A stretch of DNA of 64,000 bases from an uncultured Rhodospirillaceae bacterium (GCA_913020445.1 CAJWAR010000008.1:38475-102474); one strand, 5' to 3'. Shown: positions 1 through 11,053, counted from the stretch's first letter. Numbers and translations: made by a program. The notes: generated by a model from the sequence alone, not told the origin.

Positions 1-1
1 C

Positions 2-2065
2 GGTCTCACCGGCATTGGATATTCACCGCTCGTTCCCTGGCAGCTTATTGCGGTGCTGGCTGGTTTGGCCTTTTTGTTGTTGGTGTTTGGTGTTTTTCGT
101 GGTGCGCGCGGCTCGTTTATGCGCATGGCGGCGCTGGGCATTCTCGTTTTGGCGCTCTTCAACCCGCACCTTGAGAGTGAAAACCGGACGCCACAGCCTG
201 ATATCGCCATTGTCGCCGTGGATGAATCTTCCAGCCAAAATACCGGCGACCGGCGAGCCCAACTAAAAGCTGCTCTTAAGCACGTACAGGAAAAACTCGC
301 TGCCTACAAAAACCTGCAGCTGCGTGTTGTGCGGGGTCAGGAAACTGATGACGGCACACAAGTGTTTGGTGAGCTTAACCGGGCGCTGGCAGATTTGCCT
401 AAAGGACGCTTTGCCGGAGCTGTGGTGATCACTGATGGCCAGGTACATGATACGCCCCAGAAAAATAATGGCCTAGAGGACCAAAAATTTGAACGCCCAC
501 TCCATCTTTTATTGACCGGCAAACCGAATGAACGGGATCGCCGTTTGGTTGTTGAGCGGGCTCCGGCCTACGGCATTGTTGGTAAAACCGTCAAAATCCG
601 TATTCGCGTCGACGACAATCCGAAAAAGTCAGCCACCTCCGGCAGTGCCGCGCTAAAACTTAAAATCGACGGCAAAAAAGTGATCAATACCACCGTGCCA
701 ATTGGCCGCAGCAAAACGATTACCGTGCCGGTGGATCATGGCGGTGCCACTATTATCGAAATGGAAGTTCAGAAAATGGCCCGCGAATTATCGCTCGCTA
801 ATAATCGAGCGGTAATCACAGTGAATGGCGTACGTGATCGCTTGCGGGTGCTGCTGGTTTCAGGTCAGCCGCATTTGGGTGAACGGACTTGGCGCAACCT
901 ATTGAAGTCTGATCCGTCGGTGGATCTGGTGCATTTTACGATTTTACGACCGCCCGAAAAAAATGACTTCACACCATTGAATGAATTGGCGCTGATCTCG
1001 TTCCCGATCCGCGAGCTGTTCGAGATCAAACTGCATGAATTTGATTTGATCGTGTTTGACCGCTATGTCATCCGCTTCGTGCTACCGCCTAATTATTTTC
1101 AAAACATTGAGCAATATGTGCAGAAAGGTGGCGCCATACTGGCGGCTGTCGGGCCGGACTTTGCCGGCGTACGCAGTCTTTACCACACTCCATTGGGTAA
1201 GATTTTGCCGGGAGAGCCATCCGGCCCCGTTATCGAAAGCGGTTTTCGCGCTAAATTAACCGCCAAGGGCCGCCGCCATCCGGTAACCGGTGGCCTGCCT
1301 GGTTCTAATGGTAAGAAGGTGAAGTGGGGCCGCTGGTTCCGTCAAATCGATGCAGTACCGCGTCAAGGTCATACTTTGATGAACGGGGCGGAAGATAAAC
1401 CGCTATTGATTTTGGATCGGGTCGGCGAAGGTAGGGTGGCGCAATTTATGAGTGATCAAATCTGGCTTTGGGCACGCGGCTATGACGGCGGCGGCCCTCA
1501 TGCCGAATTGTTGCGGCGGCTGGCTCATTGGCTGATGAAAGAGCCTGATCTTGAGGAAGAGGATCTGCGTGCCAAAGTCGATGGTAAGGAATTAACGATT
1601 GAGCGGCGCTCGCTGGACCCTGCACTGCCGCCGATCACGCTGACCGCACCTTCCGGTAAAAAGTCTGTTCTAAAACTTCAGGAAGGTAAAGCTGGCGCAG
1701 CGACGGCAACCGTGACAGCGGAAGAAACCGGGCTTTACAAAATTGAAGATGGCCGCCGCGACACTTTGGCGGCGGTTGGCAAACTAAATCCGCCGGAGCT
1801 CTCCGATCTTCGCGCCTCGCCGGAAAAAATCCAGCCCTTGGTAAAAGCCAGCGGTGGCGGTATTGCCTGGATATCTGAAGGTTTGCCTGATTTCCGGCGC
1901 ACCAAGCCGGGTCGTAGTGGTGCCGGTAATGGCTGGTTCGGGATGGTTAATAATGGCGCCTATACGGTGACCGGCGTGCGCCAAGTGCCGGTCTTTCCAG
2001 CGCTTTTGCTCCTGCTTTTGGTTGCCGGTGGCGTCATGCTTTCCTGGTGGCGGGAGGGGCAGTAA
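2..2065 (+). CDS. Large membrane-anchored protein with TM segments at both ends (BatA/VWA-like or glutamine-amidotransferase-like membrane protein), 5'-truncated by the window
   Basis: ORF track starts at an internal GTG (53), but the frame is open back to position 2 (GLTGIGYSPLVPWQLIAVLAG...). Hydrophobic N- and C-terminal segments; 'DIAIVAVDESSSQ' resembles a VWA start. Confidence 0.7.
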   Translation, partial: GLTGIGYSPLVPWQLIAVLAGLAFLLLVFGVFRGARGSFMRMAALGILVLALFNPHLESENRTPQPDIAIVAVDESSSQNTGDRRAQLKAALKHVQEKLAAYKNLQLRVVRGQETDDGTQVFGELNRALADLPKGRFAGAVVITDGQVHDTPQKNNGLEDQKFERPLHLLLTGKPNERDRRLVVERAPAYGIVGKTVKIRIRVDDNPKKSATSGSAALKLKIDGKKVINTTVPIGRSKTITVPVDHGGATIIEMEVQKMARELSLANNRAVITVNGVRDRLRVLLVSGQPHLGERTWRNLLKSDPSVDLVHFTILRPPEKNDFTPLNELALISFPIRELFEIKLHEFDLIVFDRYVIRFVLPPNYFQNIEQYVQKGGAILAAVGPDFAGVRSLYHTPLGKILPGEPSGPVIESGFRAKLTAKGRRHPVTGGLPGSNGKKVKWGRWFRQIDAVPRQGHTLMNGAEDKPLLILDRVGEGRVAQFMSDQIWLWARGYDGGGPHAELLRRLAHWLMKEPDLEEEDLRAKVDGKELTIERRSLDPALPPITLTAPSGKKSVLKLQEGKAGAATATVTAEETGLYKIEDGRRDTLAAVGKLNPPELSDLRASPEKIQPLVKASGGGIAWISEGLPDFRRTKPGRSGAGNGWFGMVNNGAYTVTGVRQVPVFPALLLLLLVAGGVMLSWWREGQ

Positions 2066-2161
2066 ATTCTGCTAGGGCCAAATTAGGGTATGCCCGCGTT
2101 TACCTCGGCGCGAAAATAGGTTTATAGTAAATCGGGAAAAACAATTAGGAATTGATCAGGC

Positions 2162-2503
2162 ATGCCTTTTGTCAGACGCAACGCCGATGGCTTTATCGAA
2201 GCCGTCTTCGCCGGACCGGAAAGCGGCGCCAATGAAGAAGTCCCTGCCGGCAGCGATGAGCTCATGGAGTTTATGGGCGTCGATGTTCAGGAAATCATTA
2301 AAAATGATGAATGGCTGCAGGCCGATTTATCACTCGCCCGCGTTACCGAGGATTTAATCGAAGTGCTCATCGAAAAAGGTGTGATTGCCTTTACCGATTT
2401 GCCGCCAGGTGCGCAAACCAAACTGATCGGCCGCCAAGGATTGCGTACGGAGCTCTCCTATGTCGAAAAACTCTTCGGCAGCGACGACGAGAATTATTTG
2501 TAG
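2162..2503 (+). CDS. Conserved hypothetical protein (113 aa)
   Basis: Intact ORF in an intergenic position just after AT-rich leader; acidic soluble protein. Confidence 0.7.
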   Translation: MPFVRRNADGFIEAVFAGPESGANEEVPAGSDELMEFMGVDVQEIIKNDEWLQADLSLARVTEDLIEVLIEKGVIAFTDLPPGAQTKLIGRQGLRTELSYVEKLFGSDDENYL

Positions 2504-2572
2504 TTTTGCTCCTCACACCCAACTCGCTCGAACGTGTTTAGCGTGATTTAAATCGAGACGTATAATCGCGCC

Positions 2573-3598
2573 ATGAACTTTCATGCGCCTATATATTCTG
2601 ATCCGCCGGCCTCCCGACAACAATCAGCGCTGCTCAACCTGGTTCAAGGTAAGCCAGTGCTGGCAATTTTTGAGTTTACCCTGATGTGCAATTCAGCCTG
2701 CGGCTATTGCGATCTGCCCTTGAACCAAAAACGCTATGAGCTGAGCCGGGCTGAGATTAAACGGATTTTCACTGGCCTCTTTCGGAGCGGAATTCGTCAT
2801 CTCTTTATCCAAGGCGGTGAGCCGTTACTGCGCAAAGATTTACCAGACGTGCTGGAAGATTTGGCCGCAATTGGATTTGCTATGACGCTGGTCACCAATG
2901 GCACACGCTTGACCGCGGAGCTGGTCGCGCGCCTGGCCAGGCTACCGGTCTCGATCTCCGTTAGTCTCGATACCCTTAACCGGGAGCGCTATCGGCGTAT
3001 CCGTGGACGCGATCAATTGCCGCAAGTTCTGGCTGGCTTGGAGCTGTTGGCGGACTATCCTCAGGCAAAACATCTCACTTGTATCGTCACCGAGCAAAAT
3101 CGAACTGACGTTCGCGAAGTTACCAAGTTTGCCCGGATGCGGGGTTTTACGCCGATTATCGGCGCCTATCATTGGGATGTCTTGGCCTATGGTAAGGCGG
3201 AGGCTGAATTGATGTATGAGCGGGAAACAGCCATCGCGGTTTTTAACGATCTGGTGAATTCCAATACTGTGCCGCGCGGCTATTTCCGGGAATTTTTGAA
3301 CGATAATTTGCGCTGGCTCAAAGGTAAAAAGCTAAGGCCCTGCGATGCCGGGAAATACAGCATTGCGATTGACGCCTCCGGGAACCTATCAGCCTGCCTC
3401 GCCATGCCGCATGTTGGTAATCTCCGGCAGCAGAGTTTGGCCGAAATTTTGGCGCAGCTTGATCGGACAGCGATCAAACAATGCTCTGATCAATCATCTT
3501 GTAATATATTGTGCAGCCGGGTGGTCGGCTCACAGCTGCGAAATCCGCTTGCCGGACTAACTCGGAAAGCCATCGGTCTGGCGCAGCGCTTCGCCTAA
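2573..3598 (+). CDS. Radical SAM protein with SPASM-like C-terminal cysteines
   Basis: CNSACGYC (CxxxCxxC) motif, GGEPLLRKDL, C-terminal CDAGKYSIAIDASGNLSAC and further Cys. Confidence 0.9.
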   Translation: MNFHAPIYSDPPASRQQSALLNLVQGKPVLAIFEFTLMCNSACGYCDLPLNQKRYELSRAEIKRIFTGLFRSGIRHLFIQGGEPLLRKDLPDVLEDLAAIGFAMTLVTNGTRLTAELVARLARLPVSISVSLDTLNRERYRRIRGRDQLPQVLAGLELLADYPQAKHLTCIVTEQNRTDVREVTKFARMRGFTPIIGAYHWDVLAYGKAEAELMYERETAIAVFNDLVNSNTVPRGYFREFLNDNLRWLKGKKLRPCDAGKYSIAIDASGNLSACLAMPHVGNLRQQSLAEILAQLDRTAIKQCSDQSSCNILCSRVVGSQLRNPLAGLTRKAIGLAQRFA

Positions 3599-4021
3599 GA
3601 CCATCGCCGCCGAAACAGCAATATTGAGACTGCGCATCTCCGGCGACATCGGCACTGCTACGCGGGCATCAACTGCATCGTGGACGTCGCCCGGCACGCC
3701 GGCGCTTTCCCGGCCCAACAATAAAATATCGGCCGGCTGAAATTCGAAATCCGTATAGGGTGTGTCGGCTTTGGTGGTGAGCAGAACGATTCGCGCTTTG
3801 GTATCGCGGGCTGCGTTATTTTCGATAAATTTAGCCCAGGAGCCATGCTTAGTGAGCTCGACTTGATCGAGATAATCCATACCGGCGCGCTTTAAACGGC
3901 GGTCACTGAAGACAAAGCCGCAGGGCTCAATAATGTCAACGCTGATGCCAAAACAGGCTGCTAAACGCAGGATTGTCCCGGTATTTTGAGGGATATCCGG
4001 CTCGAAGAGGGCTAATCGCAT
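3557..4021 (-). CDS. trmL: tRNA (cytidine(34)-2'-O)-methyltransferase, SPOUT family
   Basis: N-terminus MRLALFEPDIPQNTGTILRLAACFG, LLGRESAGVP and C-terminal SLNIAVSAAMVLGEALRQ are characteristic of TrmL. Confidence 0.92.
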   Translation of the reverse strand: MRLALFEPDIPQNTGTILRLAACFGISVDIIEPCGFVFSDRRLKRAGMDYLDQVELTKHGSWAKFIENNAARDTKARIVLLTTKADTPYTDFEFQPADILLLGRESAGVPGDVHDAVDARVAVPMSPEMRSLNIAVSAAMVLGEALRQTDGFPS

Positions 4022-4275
4022 AAAAGTTACACCTTTTGTTTATTCTAAATCTAATAAAAACCTGCAAAAACCACACGAATTCGGGGACTTTTTCCCCAAA
4101 AAATCAGCATTTTATCGGGCATTTTGCCTTTTCTAATCAGATATTCTGCATTATACCTTGCCCCATTCAAAGACCTGGACACTGTGAATTCAAAAAATAA
4201 TCCCCATTTATGCGTTAGTTACTTTTGCTAAGGACTGAACATCCGGAATTAGCCGGTGTGAAAGAGGAAATAGGT

Positions 4276-4848
4276 ATGGCTGATACAGCTTCAACCGCAG
4301 AGGGCACGGCAAACGGTTCGTCAGACGACTCGCACGACGATACCAAGCGTGACTTTCTTTTATATTCAACGATAGCCGTCGGTGCTGCGGGCACGGTGAT
4401 GGCCGCATGGCCCTTCATTGATATCATGAACCCGTCGAAAGACGTGCTCGCTTTGGCTTCGACCGAGCTTGATATTTCGTCAGTCGAGGAAGGCCAAAGC
4501 ATTACCGCCATTTGGCGCGGCAAGCCGATATTTGTGCGCCGCCGGACGGCGAAGGAAATAGAAACCGCTCAGGCCACGGAATTGAAAGACCTCCCCGACC
4601 CTGAAGCCGATAAGGATCGGGTCAAAAAAAGTCAGTGGCTGGTCATGATCGGTGTTTGCACCCATCTCGGCTGTATACCGCTGGGCCAAAAAAGCGGCGA
4701 TACCAAAGGTGAATTTGGTGGCTGGTTCTGCCCCTGTCACGGATCGCACTATGATACTTCCGGACGTATTCGCAAAGGTCCGGCACCGAAGAATTTGCCG
4801 ATACCGCCGTATAAATTCATCGATGACACAAACATTCTTATAGGTTAG
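4276..4848 (+). CDS. petA: Ubiquinol-cytochrome c reductase Rieske iron-sulfur subunit
   Basis: [10 protein letters not shown] and [20 protein letters not shown] Rieske motifs; start ATG 4276 has an upstream gaggaaataggt RBS, preferred over the 4225 start in the ORF track. Confidence 0.95.
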   Translation: MADTASTAEGTANGSSDDSHDDTKRDFLLYSTIAVGAAGTVMAAWPFIDIMNPSKDVLALASTELDISSVEEGQSITAIWRGKPIFVRRRTAKEIETAQATELKDLPDPEADKDRVKKSQWLVMIGVCTHLGCIPLGQKSGDTKGEFGGWFCPCHGSHYDTSGRIRKGPAPKNLPIPPYKFIDDTNILIG

Positions 4849-4859
4849 GGAGCCAAAAC

Positions 4860-6140
4860 ATGAGCACGCCAACCTGGAAAAATCCTATCGTTCAATGGGT
4901 CGATCACCGCTTACCGATCGTTACCTTTCTCGATCATGCGATTGTAAAATACCCGACACCGCGCAATCTGAACTACTGGTGGAATTTTGGCTCACTCGCC
5001 GGCCTTATTCTGGTCATTATGATCGGAACCGGGATCATTCTCGCGATGAGTTACACCCCTCATACGTCGATGGCTTTCGATTCCGTTGAACGCATTATGC
5101 GGGACGTTAATTATGGCTGGTTGATCCGCTATCTCCACATGAACGGCGGATCAATGTTCTTTATTGCTGTCTACATCCACATTTTCCGCGGTATGTATTA
5201 CGGCTCCTATAAAGAGCCACGTGAATTGCTATGGATCATCGGTATTTTTATCTTCTTCGCCATGATGTCCACGGCCTTCTTAGGCTATGTGCTGCCCTGG
5301 GGCCAAATGAGCTTTTGGGGCGCAACGGTTATCACCAATTTATTCTCAATCATTCCGTTCTTTGGTGAGTCCATCGTGCAATGGCTGTGGGGTGGCTTCT
5401 CGATCGACAATCCGACTTTGAATAAATTCTATTCTTTGCATTATCTCATGCCGTTTGTGATTTTTGCTTTGGTGTTTGTCCATTTGTGGGCGCTGCACAC
5501 GCATAAATCCAGCAACCCCTTGGGTATTGAGGTTAAAGGGGACGAAGATGAAATTCCTTTCCATCCCTATTACACGGCGAAAGATGCTTACGGTGTCGGC
5601 CTATTCCTAATTTTCTTCTTAGGCTTCACGTTCTTTGCACCGAACTTCTTTGGTGAGCCGGACAACTATATCGAAGCCAATCCATTGGTTACGCCAACGC
5701 ATATTGTGCCGGAATGGTATTTCCTGCCGTTTTACGCGATCCTGCGTGCGGTGCCGGATAACTTTGTCGATGTCTGGGGCATCCTGCCAGTAATTATTTC
5801 GGCGAAAGCCGCCGGCGTGATTGCCATGTTCGCCTCGATCCTATTGTTGCTGGTGTTGCCTTGGCTGGACACTTCAAAAGTCAGAAGCGCAAAGTTCCGG
5901 CCGACCTATTTTTGGCTATTTTGGTTATTTGTCATCGATACGATTATCTTGGGCTTTATGGGCGCCAAGCCTGCCGAAGGAACCTTTTTGCTCATTGGAC
6001 GATTGGCGACCGCCTATTATTTCCTCCATCTGGTGATTTTTATTCCACTGGTTGGTAAATTCGAGAAAACCAAACCATTGCCAGAAAGTATTAGCGCGGC
6101 AGTAACTGCCGGCGGATCTGATGCGAAGGAGGGCAGCTAA
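4860..6140 (+). CDS. petB: Cytochrome b subunit of bc1 complex
   Basis: Cytochrome b motifs ([42 protein letters not shown]). Confidence 0.97.
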   Translation: MSTPTWKNPIVQWVDHRLPIVTFLDHAIVKYPTPRNLNYWWNFGSLAGLILVIMIGTGIILAMSYTPHTSMAFDSVERIMRDVNYGWLIRYLHMNGGSMFFIAVYIHIFRGMYYGSYKEPRELLWIIGIFIFFAMMSTAFLGYVLPWGQMSFWGATVITNLFSIIPFFGESIVQWLWGGFSIDNPTLNKFYSLHYLMPFVIFALVFVHLWALHTHKSSNPLGIEVKGDEDEIPFHPYYTAKDAYGVGLFLIFFLGFTFFAPNFFGEPDNYIEANPLVTPTHIVPEWYFLPFYAILRAVPDNFVDVWGILPVIISAKAAGVIAMFASILLLLVLPWLDTSKVRSAKFRPTYFWLFWLFVIDTIILGFMGAKPAEGTFLLIGRLATAYYFLHLVIFIPLVGKFEKTKPLPESISAAVTAGGSDAKEGS

Positions 6141-6928
6141 TGTTTAAAAAAATCCTTATCGTTGCCTTCGTTTTTGCACTTTTTTCCAGCATCAACGCTG
6201 GCCCGCTACAAGCCGCCGAGGGGGCCGCGCATCCGGCATCCCAGGAATGGACGACCGACGGTCTGTTTGGTTTCTTTGATCGCAAACAACTCAAGCGCGG
6301 CTGGCAGGTTTACAGCGAAATCTGTGCGTCGTGCCATTCTGTGCGCCTGGTTTATTACCGCCATCTTGAGGAAATCGGATTTTCTCCGGATGAAGTAAAA
6401 AAGATCGCGGCTGAAGCGGAAGTGGCAGCCGGTCCCAACGAGGACGGTGAGACCCATAACGATGGCGAGCTTATTGTGCGCCCCGGTAAACCGTTCGATA
6501 AGATCGTCTCACCTTACCCGAACGATCTTGCCGCTCGGGCAGCAAATGCTGGTGCGTTGCCGCCTGATCTGTCTTTGATGACCAAAGCCCGGAAAAATGG
6601 CGCCAATTATTTGCATGCCTTGTTGACTGGCTATAAAGAGGCGCCAGCGGACTTTAAATTAACAGAAGACATGAACTACAACCCGTATTTCCCGGGATCA
6701 CAAATCGCCATGGGCGAACCTTTGAGCGATGATGGTGTCGAATATGCCGACGGTACCAAAGCGACGGTTGATCAAATGTCGAAAGACATAACAGCCTTTT
6801 TAGTTTGGGCCGCCGAACCTGAATTGGAAGAGCGTAAGCGCATGGGCGTCAAGGTGATGCTGTTCCTGATTATCTTTACCGCCATGCTCTATGCGGTGAA
6901 ACGTCAAGTTTGGGCCAAGCTGCATTAA
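6140..6928 (+). CDS. petC: Cytochrome c1
   Basis: Signal peptide, CASCH haem motif, C-terminal TM anchor; overlaps petB. Confidence 0.95.
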   Translation: MFKKILIVAFVFALFSSINAGPLQAAEGAAHPASQEWTTDGLFGFFDRKQLKRGWQVYSEICASCHSVRLVYYRHLEEIGFSPDEVKKIAAEAEVAAGPNEDGETHNDGELIVRPGKPFDKIVSPYPNDLAARAANAGALPPDLSLMTKARKNGANYLHALLTGYKEAPADFKLTEDMNYNPYFPGSQIAMGEPLSDDGVEYADGTKATVDQMSKDITAFLVWAAEPELEERKRMGVKVMLFLIIFTAMLYAVKRQVWAKLH

Positions 6929-6962
6929 AATATCTGTTTTCGAAGAATTTATTTGAAGTAGG

Positions 6963-7003
6963 GGCGTTTAGATAGTTTAAGCTATCTGAACGCCTTTATT
7001 TTT
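6963..7003 (+). terminator. Rho-independent terminator after petABC
   Basis: GGCGTTTAGATAG-TTTAAG-CTATCTGAACGCC followed by TTTATTTTT. Confidence 0.85.
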
Positions 7004-7015
7004 GGGAGTACAAGA

Positions 7016-7597
7016 ATGAAAAATCTAATTGTGGCGCTATTGCCTTTTGTGGCGGCTTTTGCCATTGCCGGCACTCTAGAGGCCGCCGGTAAACCGAAAG
7101 TTCATTTCAAAACCAATGTTGGTGATTTCACCATCGAGCTGGAACCGGAGAAGGCGCCGCAAACCGTCGCTAACTTTCTGCAATATGTACGGGAGGGCCA
7201 TTATGATGGCATGATTTTCCACCGCGTGATTAAGGCATTTATGATCCAGGGCGGTGGCTTTGATACAAAATACGATAAAAAACCAACCCGGGGACCAATC
7301 CCGAATGAAGCGGATAAAGGGATACCGAACGAACGCGGCACCATCGCGATGGCCAGGACCGGTGATCCCCATTCGGCGACCAATCAGTTTTTTATCAATG
7401 TAAAGTTTAACGGCTTTCTCAATTATCGTTCAAAGACTCAGCAGGGCTGGGGTTATACCGCCTTTGGCCGGGTGATTGATGGCATGAACATTGTCGGTCG
7501 AATATCCAGGATGGAAACGGGTCCGGGCGGACCTTTCCCAACCGATGTGCCGCAAAAACAAGTGGTAATCGAGAAAGCAAAAATTATTTCTGAGTAG
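7016..7597 (+). CDS. Peptidyl-prolyl cis-trans isomerase, cyclophilin type, exported
   Basis: Signal peptide, FHRVIKAFMIQGGGFD, SATNQFFINV. Confidence 0.95.
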   Translation: MKNLIVALLPFVAAFAIAGTLEAAGKPKVHFKTNVGDFTIELEPEKAPQTVANFLQYVREGHYDGMIFHRVIKAFMIQGGGFDTKYDKKPTRGPIPNEADKGIPNERGTIAMARTGDPHSATNQFFINVKFNGFLNYRSKTQQGWGYTAFGRVIDGMNIVGRISRMETGPGGPFPTDVPQKQVVIEKAKIISE

Positions 7598-7608
7598 GGG
7601 GAACTAAA

Positions 7609-8481
7609 ATGTCTGGGACACCAATCATTGGTATCATTGGCGGCAGCGGTTTATATGAAATTGACGGGCTGACCAATACGCGCTGGGAGCGGGTCCAAAG
7701 CCCCTTCGGGCCGACTTCGGACGAGTTTCTGTTTGGTGAGTTGGATGGGCTGCAATTGGTGTTTCTGCCGCGTCATGGCCGCGGTCATAAAATTCCACCG
7801 TCTGAGCTAAATTTTCGCGCCAATATCGATGCCCTCAAACGCGCCGGCGTGACGGAGATTATATCCTTATCGGCTTGCGGATCGTTTAAGGAAGAACTTG
7901 ACCCCGGCACCTTTGTCATTGCCGATCAATTCATCGACCGGACTTTCGCACGGGTTAAAAGTTTCTTTGGCACCGGTATGGTGGCCCATGTTGGCTTTGG
8001 CCACCCGGTTTGTTCCCGGCTTGGCGATGCGCTGGAAGCAGGTGCCAAGGTGCTTGATATTAAAACCCAACGCGGCGGCACCTATCTCGCCATGGAAGGA
8101 CCACAGTTCTCGACCCTCGCCGAGTCTAAGCTTTATAAATCCTGGGATTGCGATGTCATCGGCATGACAAATATGCCGGAAGCCAAGCTCGCCCGTGAAG
8201 CTGAGATGTGCTACGCGACGGTTGCGATGGTGACCGATTTTGATTGCTGGCATCCGGATCATGATCACGTGACGGTCGATGCGATCATTAAAGTTTTGCT
8301 CGGCAACGCTGATAATGCGCGCTCTCTAGTTAAAGAAGTTGTGCCTAAATTGTCGGGCCGCACAGAGTTGTGCTCGGATGGCTGTCACACTGCCCTTGAA
8401 AATGCGCTGATCACGGCTCCGGAAGCCCGCGACCCGGATGTCTGCGCCAAGCTCGATGCGGTCGCCGGTAGGGTTCTGTAA
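7609..8481 (+). CDS. mtnP: S-methyl-5'-thioadenosine phosphorylase
   Basis: IIGGSGLYEIDGL, PRHGRGHKIPPSE, EGPQFSTLAES, MTNMPEAKLAREAEMCYA. Confidence 0.95.
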   Translation: MSGTPIIGIIGGSGLYEIDGLTNTRWERVQSPFGPTSDEFLFGELDGLQLVFLPRHGRGHKIPPSELNFRANIDALKRAGVTEIISLSACGSFKEELDPGTFVIADQFIDRTFARVKSFFGTGMVAHVGFGHPVCSRLGDALEAGAKVLDIKTQRGGTYLAMEGPQFSTLAESKLYKSWDCDVIGMTNMPEAKLAREAEMCYATVAMVTDFDCWHPDHDHVTVDAIIKVLLGNADNARSLVKEVVPKLSGRTELCSDGCHTALENALITAPEARDPDVCAKLDAVAGRVL

Positions 8482-8484
8482 GTT

Positions 8485-9576
8485 ATGAAAGTTAACGGCA
8501 CCCCTTATCGGACGATCTGGCTGGCCGAAGATGGTTGGGCGGCGGAGATCATTGATCAGACCAAACTGCCCCATGAGTTTATCACCGTGCGCCTTGAAAC
8601 CATGCAGGATGCTGCCATTGCCATCAAAGATATGTGGGTGCGGGGTGCGCCCTTAATTGGCGCAACAGCAGCTTACGGTGTTGCTTTGGCAATGCGGCAA
8701 GATGTGTCAGATGCCAACCTAGCCGCCATGTATGATCATTTATTCGCGACCCGCCCGACAGCGGTTAATCTGCGCTGGGCCTTGGATGATATGAAATCGT
8801 TGTTAACCCCTCTACCGGAAAGTGAACGGCAAGCAGCGGCCTATAAACGAGCTGCCGAGATTTGCGATGAAGATGTTGAGATTTGCTCGAACATTGGTGA
8901 ACATGGTGCGGCCATCATCAAGGCAATATCTGAAAAGAAAAACGGTGCAACGGTTAATATTCTAACCCATTGCAACGCCGGCTGGCTGGCGACGGTCGAT
9001 TGGGGCACGGCCCTGGCGCCGATCTATAAAGCCTTTAACGCCGGCATTGATGTCCATGTCTGGGCCGATGAAACCCGGCCCCGTAATCAAGGGGCTAGTT
9101 TGACAGCCTGGGAACTTGGCCAGCACGGCGTTCCGCATACGGTCATTGTCGATAATGTCGGCGGCCATCTGATGCAGCATGGCGAAGTTGACTTGGTGAT
9201 TACCGGCACCGACCGGACAACCTTTACCGGCGATGTCTGCAATAAGATCGGCACCTATCTCAAAGCCTTGGCAGCGCATGACAACGATGTGCCGTTTTAT
9301 GTCGGCCTGCCATCACCGACCATCGATTGGACCGTCGAAGATGGTGTGCGTGATATTCCAATTGAGGAGCGTGACGCCACCGAAGTGACGGTGATGACCG
9401 GGCGCGACAGCTCCGGTGCGGTCTCGGATGTGCAAATAACCCCGGACGGCTCGCCGGCGGCTAATTACGCTTTTGATGTGACGCCGAGGCGTTTGGTTAC
9501 GGGGCTGATTACTGAGCGCGGCGTCAGTGAAGCAAGTGCCGAGGGTTTAAAAAAACTTTTTCCAGAATTTGCCTAA
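8485..9576 (+). CDS. mtnA: S-methyl-5-thioribose-1-phosphate isomerase
   Basis: [57 protein letters not shown]. Confidence 0.95.
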   Translation: MKVNGTPYRTIWLAEDGWAAEIIDQTKLPHEFITVRLETMQDAAIAIKDMWVRGAPLIGATAAYGVALAMRQDVSDANLAAMYDHLFATRPTAVNLRWALDDMKSLLTPLPESERQAAAYKRAAEICDEDVEICSNIGEHGAAIIKAISEKKNGATVNILTHCNAGWLATVDWGTALAPIYKAFNAGIDVHVWADETRPRNQGASLTAWELGQHGVPHTVIVDNVGGHLMQHGEVDLVITGTDRTTFTGDVCNKIGTYLKALAAHDNDVPFYVGLPSPTIDWTVEDGVRDIPIEERDATEVTVMTGRDSSGAVSDVQITPDGSPAANYAFDVTPRRLVTGLITERGVSEASAEGLKKLFPEFA

Positions 9577-9669
9577 CGCGGTAGCCGGAGCTTATTGCCG
9601 CACGACAAATCCCAAGTGTCTATATATCGGACAACACGAAAAAAGTTATATTTTCAGTGATTCTAAGAA

Positions 9670-9766
9670 TTTCTTTCAAGACTCGAAAAATCCCATATGC
9701 TAGGATTTTAAAGTAAGCACACAAAATAATGTGCAAAAAAATTATAATTTCAAACAGGAAGGAAAA
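9670..9766 (+). promoter_or_regulatory. Leader/promoter repeat copy 1 upstream of TAXI receptor 1
   Basis: TTTCTTTCAAGACT..TATGCTAGG..AGTAAGCACA..GTGCAAAAAAATTATAATTT..AAACAGGAAGGAA, about 95 bp nearly identical to 11078-11172. Confidence 0.75.
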
Positions 9767-9769
9767 TTC

Positions 9770-10825
9770 ATGAAACGGATTTTATTAGCCGGCGTCGCGA
9801 CTCTTTTTGCGGCTAGCATCGCTTCAAATTCTACGGTAGCTCAAAGCTTAAAATTATCAATGGCCGCAGCACAGCCTGGCGGCGCAACCGATATATCGGC
9901 GAAGAATTTAGCTGAAGTTGCCGCAGCAAATAATATTGCCTCAATTCAGGTTCAAGTTGGCCAAGTTCTCACCAAAACGATGGTGCAGGTAGCTCAGGAA
10001 AAAACAGACCTTTCTGCCGGTGCATTTATTCTTAGTTTTTTGATGTCGAAAGGCCTTGGCCCCTATTCCGGTCTCGGAAAAGAAAAAGGGAAGGTGCTGG
10101 CAAGTAATTTGCGTCTGCTATATCCATTTCACCTGGCGGGATTTTATCTCATTGCCTACCAAAACACGGGCATTGATAGTTTTGATAAACTTAAGGGAAA
10201 AACCGTACACAATGGCCCACCCCGAGGCGGTGCCTTAATAACTGCGCGCCAGGTCATCCACCTGAGCGCAGGTCTGAAAGATGGCAAAGGCTATAAGGGT
10301 AAGCAAATTGCCTGGGGCCAGGCAAACTCAATATTTCTCGATCGTTCGGTAGATGCCGCCGTTCGCCCCGGCACTAATCCGGCGTCATATATACCGATCC
10401 TGATGGCAGCGGGGAAACTCAATATGGTCTCTGTTCCCAAAGCAAAGTATCAAAGTAAGACGTGGCAGAAATATCTGAATGCTCCGGGAAACGCGCCGTC
10501 GATCACGCCGATTAGCGATTTCAGTCATTATGGCAGCGGCGTCAAAATAATCTCAGAGGACGATAAGTTCCGGACGGTTGCGGCCACCGGTGGAAATTTT
10601 GTCAATAAGAATATGAATAAGAAGCTGGCCAAAGCATTAACCGCTGCGTTTATCAAAAATATACCTGGGCTGATGAGAAAAGCGCCTTTCACCAAAGGCC
10701 AATTATTTGGTGAGATTTCGACTAAGAAAATGGGCATTTGTAATGCCAAGGTTAAATTACACCCGGGCGCTGTTGAAGCATGGGAGGAAGCCGGTCATAA
10801 AGTGGATGCTTGCGCCAAACCTTAG
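9770..10825 (+). CDS. TRAP transporter solute receptor, TAXI family (copy 1)
   Basis: Signal peptide; LGPYSGLGKEKGKVLA, KGKTVHNGPPRGGALITAR, C-terminal HPGAVEAWEEAGHK. ATG 9770 has a caggaagga RBS; the ORF track start 9731 lies in the leader repeat. Confidence 0.92.
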   Translation: MKRILLAGVATLFAASIASNSTVAQSLKLSMAAAQPGGATDISAKNLAEVAAANNIASIQVQVGQVLTKTMVQVAQEKTDLSAGAFILSFLMSKGLGPYSGLGKEKGKVLASNLRLLYPFHLAGFYLIAYQNTGIDSFDKLKGKTVHNGPPRGGALITARQVIHLSAGLKDGKGYKGKQIAWGQANSIFLDRSVDAAVRPGTNPASYIPILMAAGKLNMVSVPKAKYQSKTWQKYLNAPGNAPSITPISDFSHYGSGVKIISEDDKFRTVAATGGNFVNKNMNKKLAKALTAAFIKNIPGLMRKAPFTKGQLFGEISTKKMGICNAKVKLHPGAVEAWEEAGHKVDACAKP

Positions 10826-10857
10826 CCCTTGCCGTTAGTTAATGGTACTATCAGAAT

Positions 10858-10890
10858 GAGCCGGAGTGCATAGTGTGCTCCGGCTCTTGT
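10858..10890 (+). terminator. Intrinsic terminator-like hairpin after TAXI copy 1
   Basis: GAGCCGGAG-N11-CTCCGGCTC-TTGTT; same stem as at 12255 and 13594. Confidence 0.7.
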
Positions 10891-11020
10891 TGATCATAGA
10901 GAAATACGAAAATCTGTGTTTAAGCAGATGAAGAGGCTGGGAAATCAATACGCGTTTTGTCAGAATTTCCGGTGGAAAAGAAAGATGATTTAGCTAATAC
11001 CGAATTCAAATTTAAAAAAT

Positions 11021-11053
11021 CAATGTCTACGGATTGGACAAAATAAAATAAGG
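11021..11053 (+). repeat. Intergenic repeat AATGTCTrCGGATTGGACA (copy A)
   Basis: AATGTCTACGGATTGGACAAAATAAAATAAGG matches 12352-12380 AATGTCTGCGGATTGGACAGGTAAAAATAAAAG. Confidence 0.7.
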
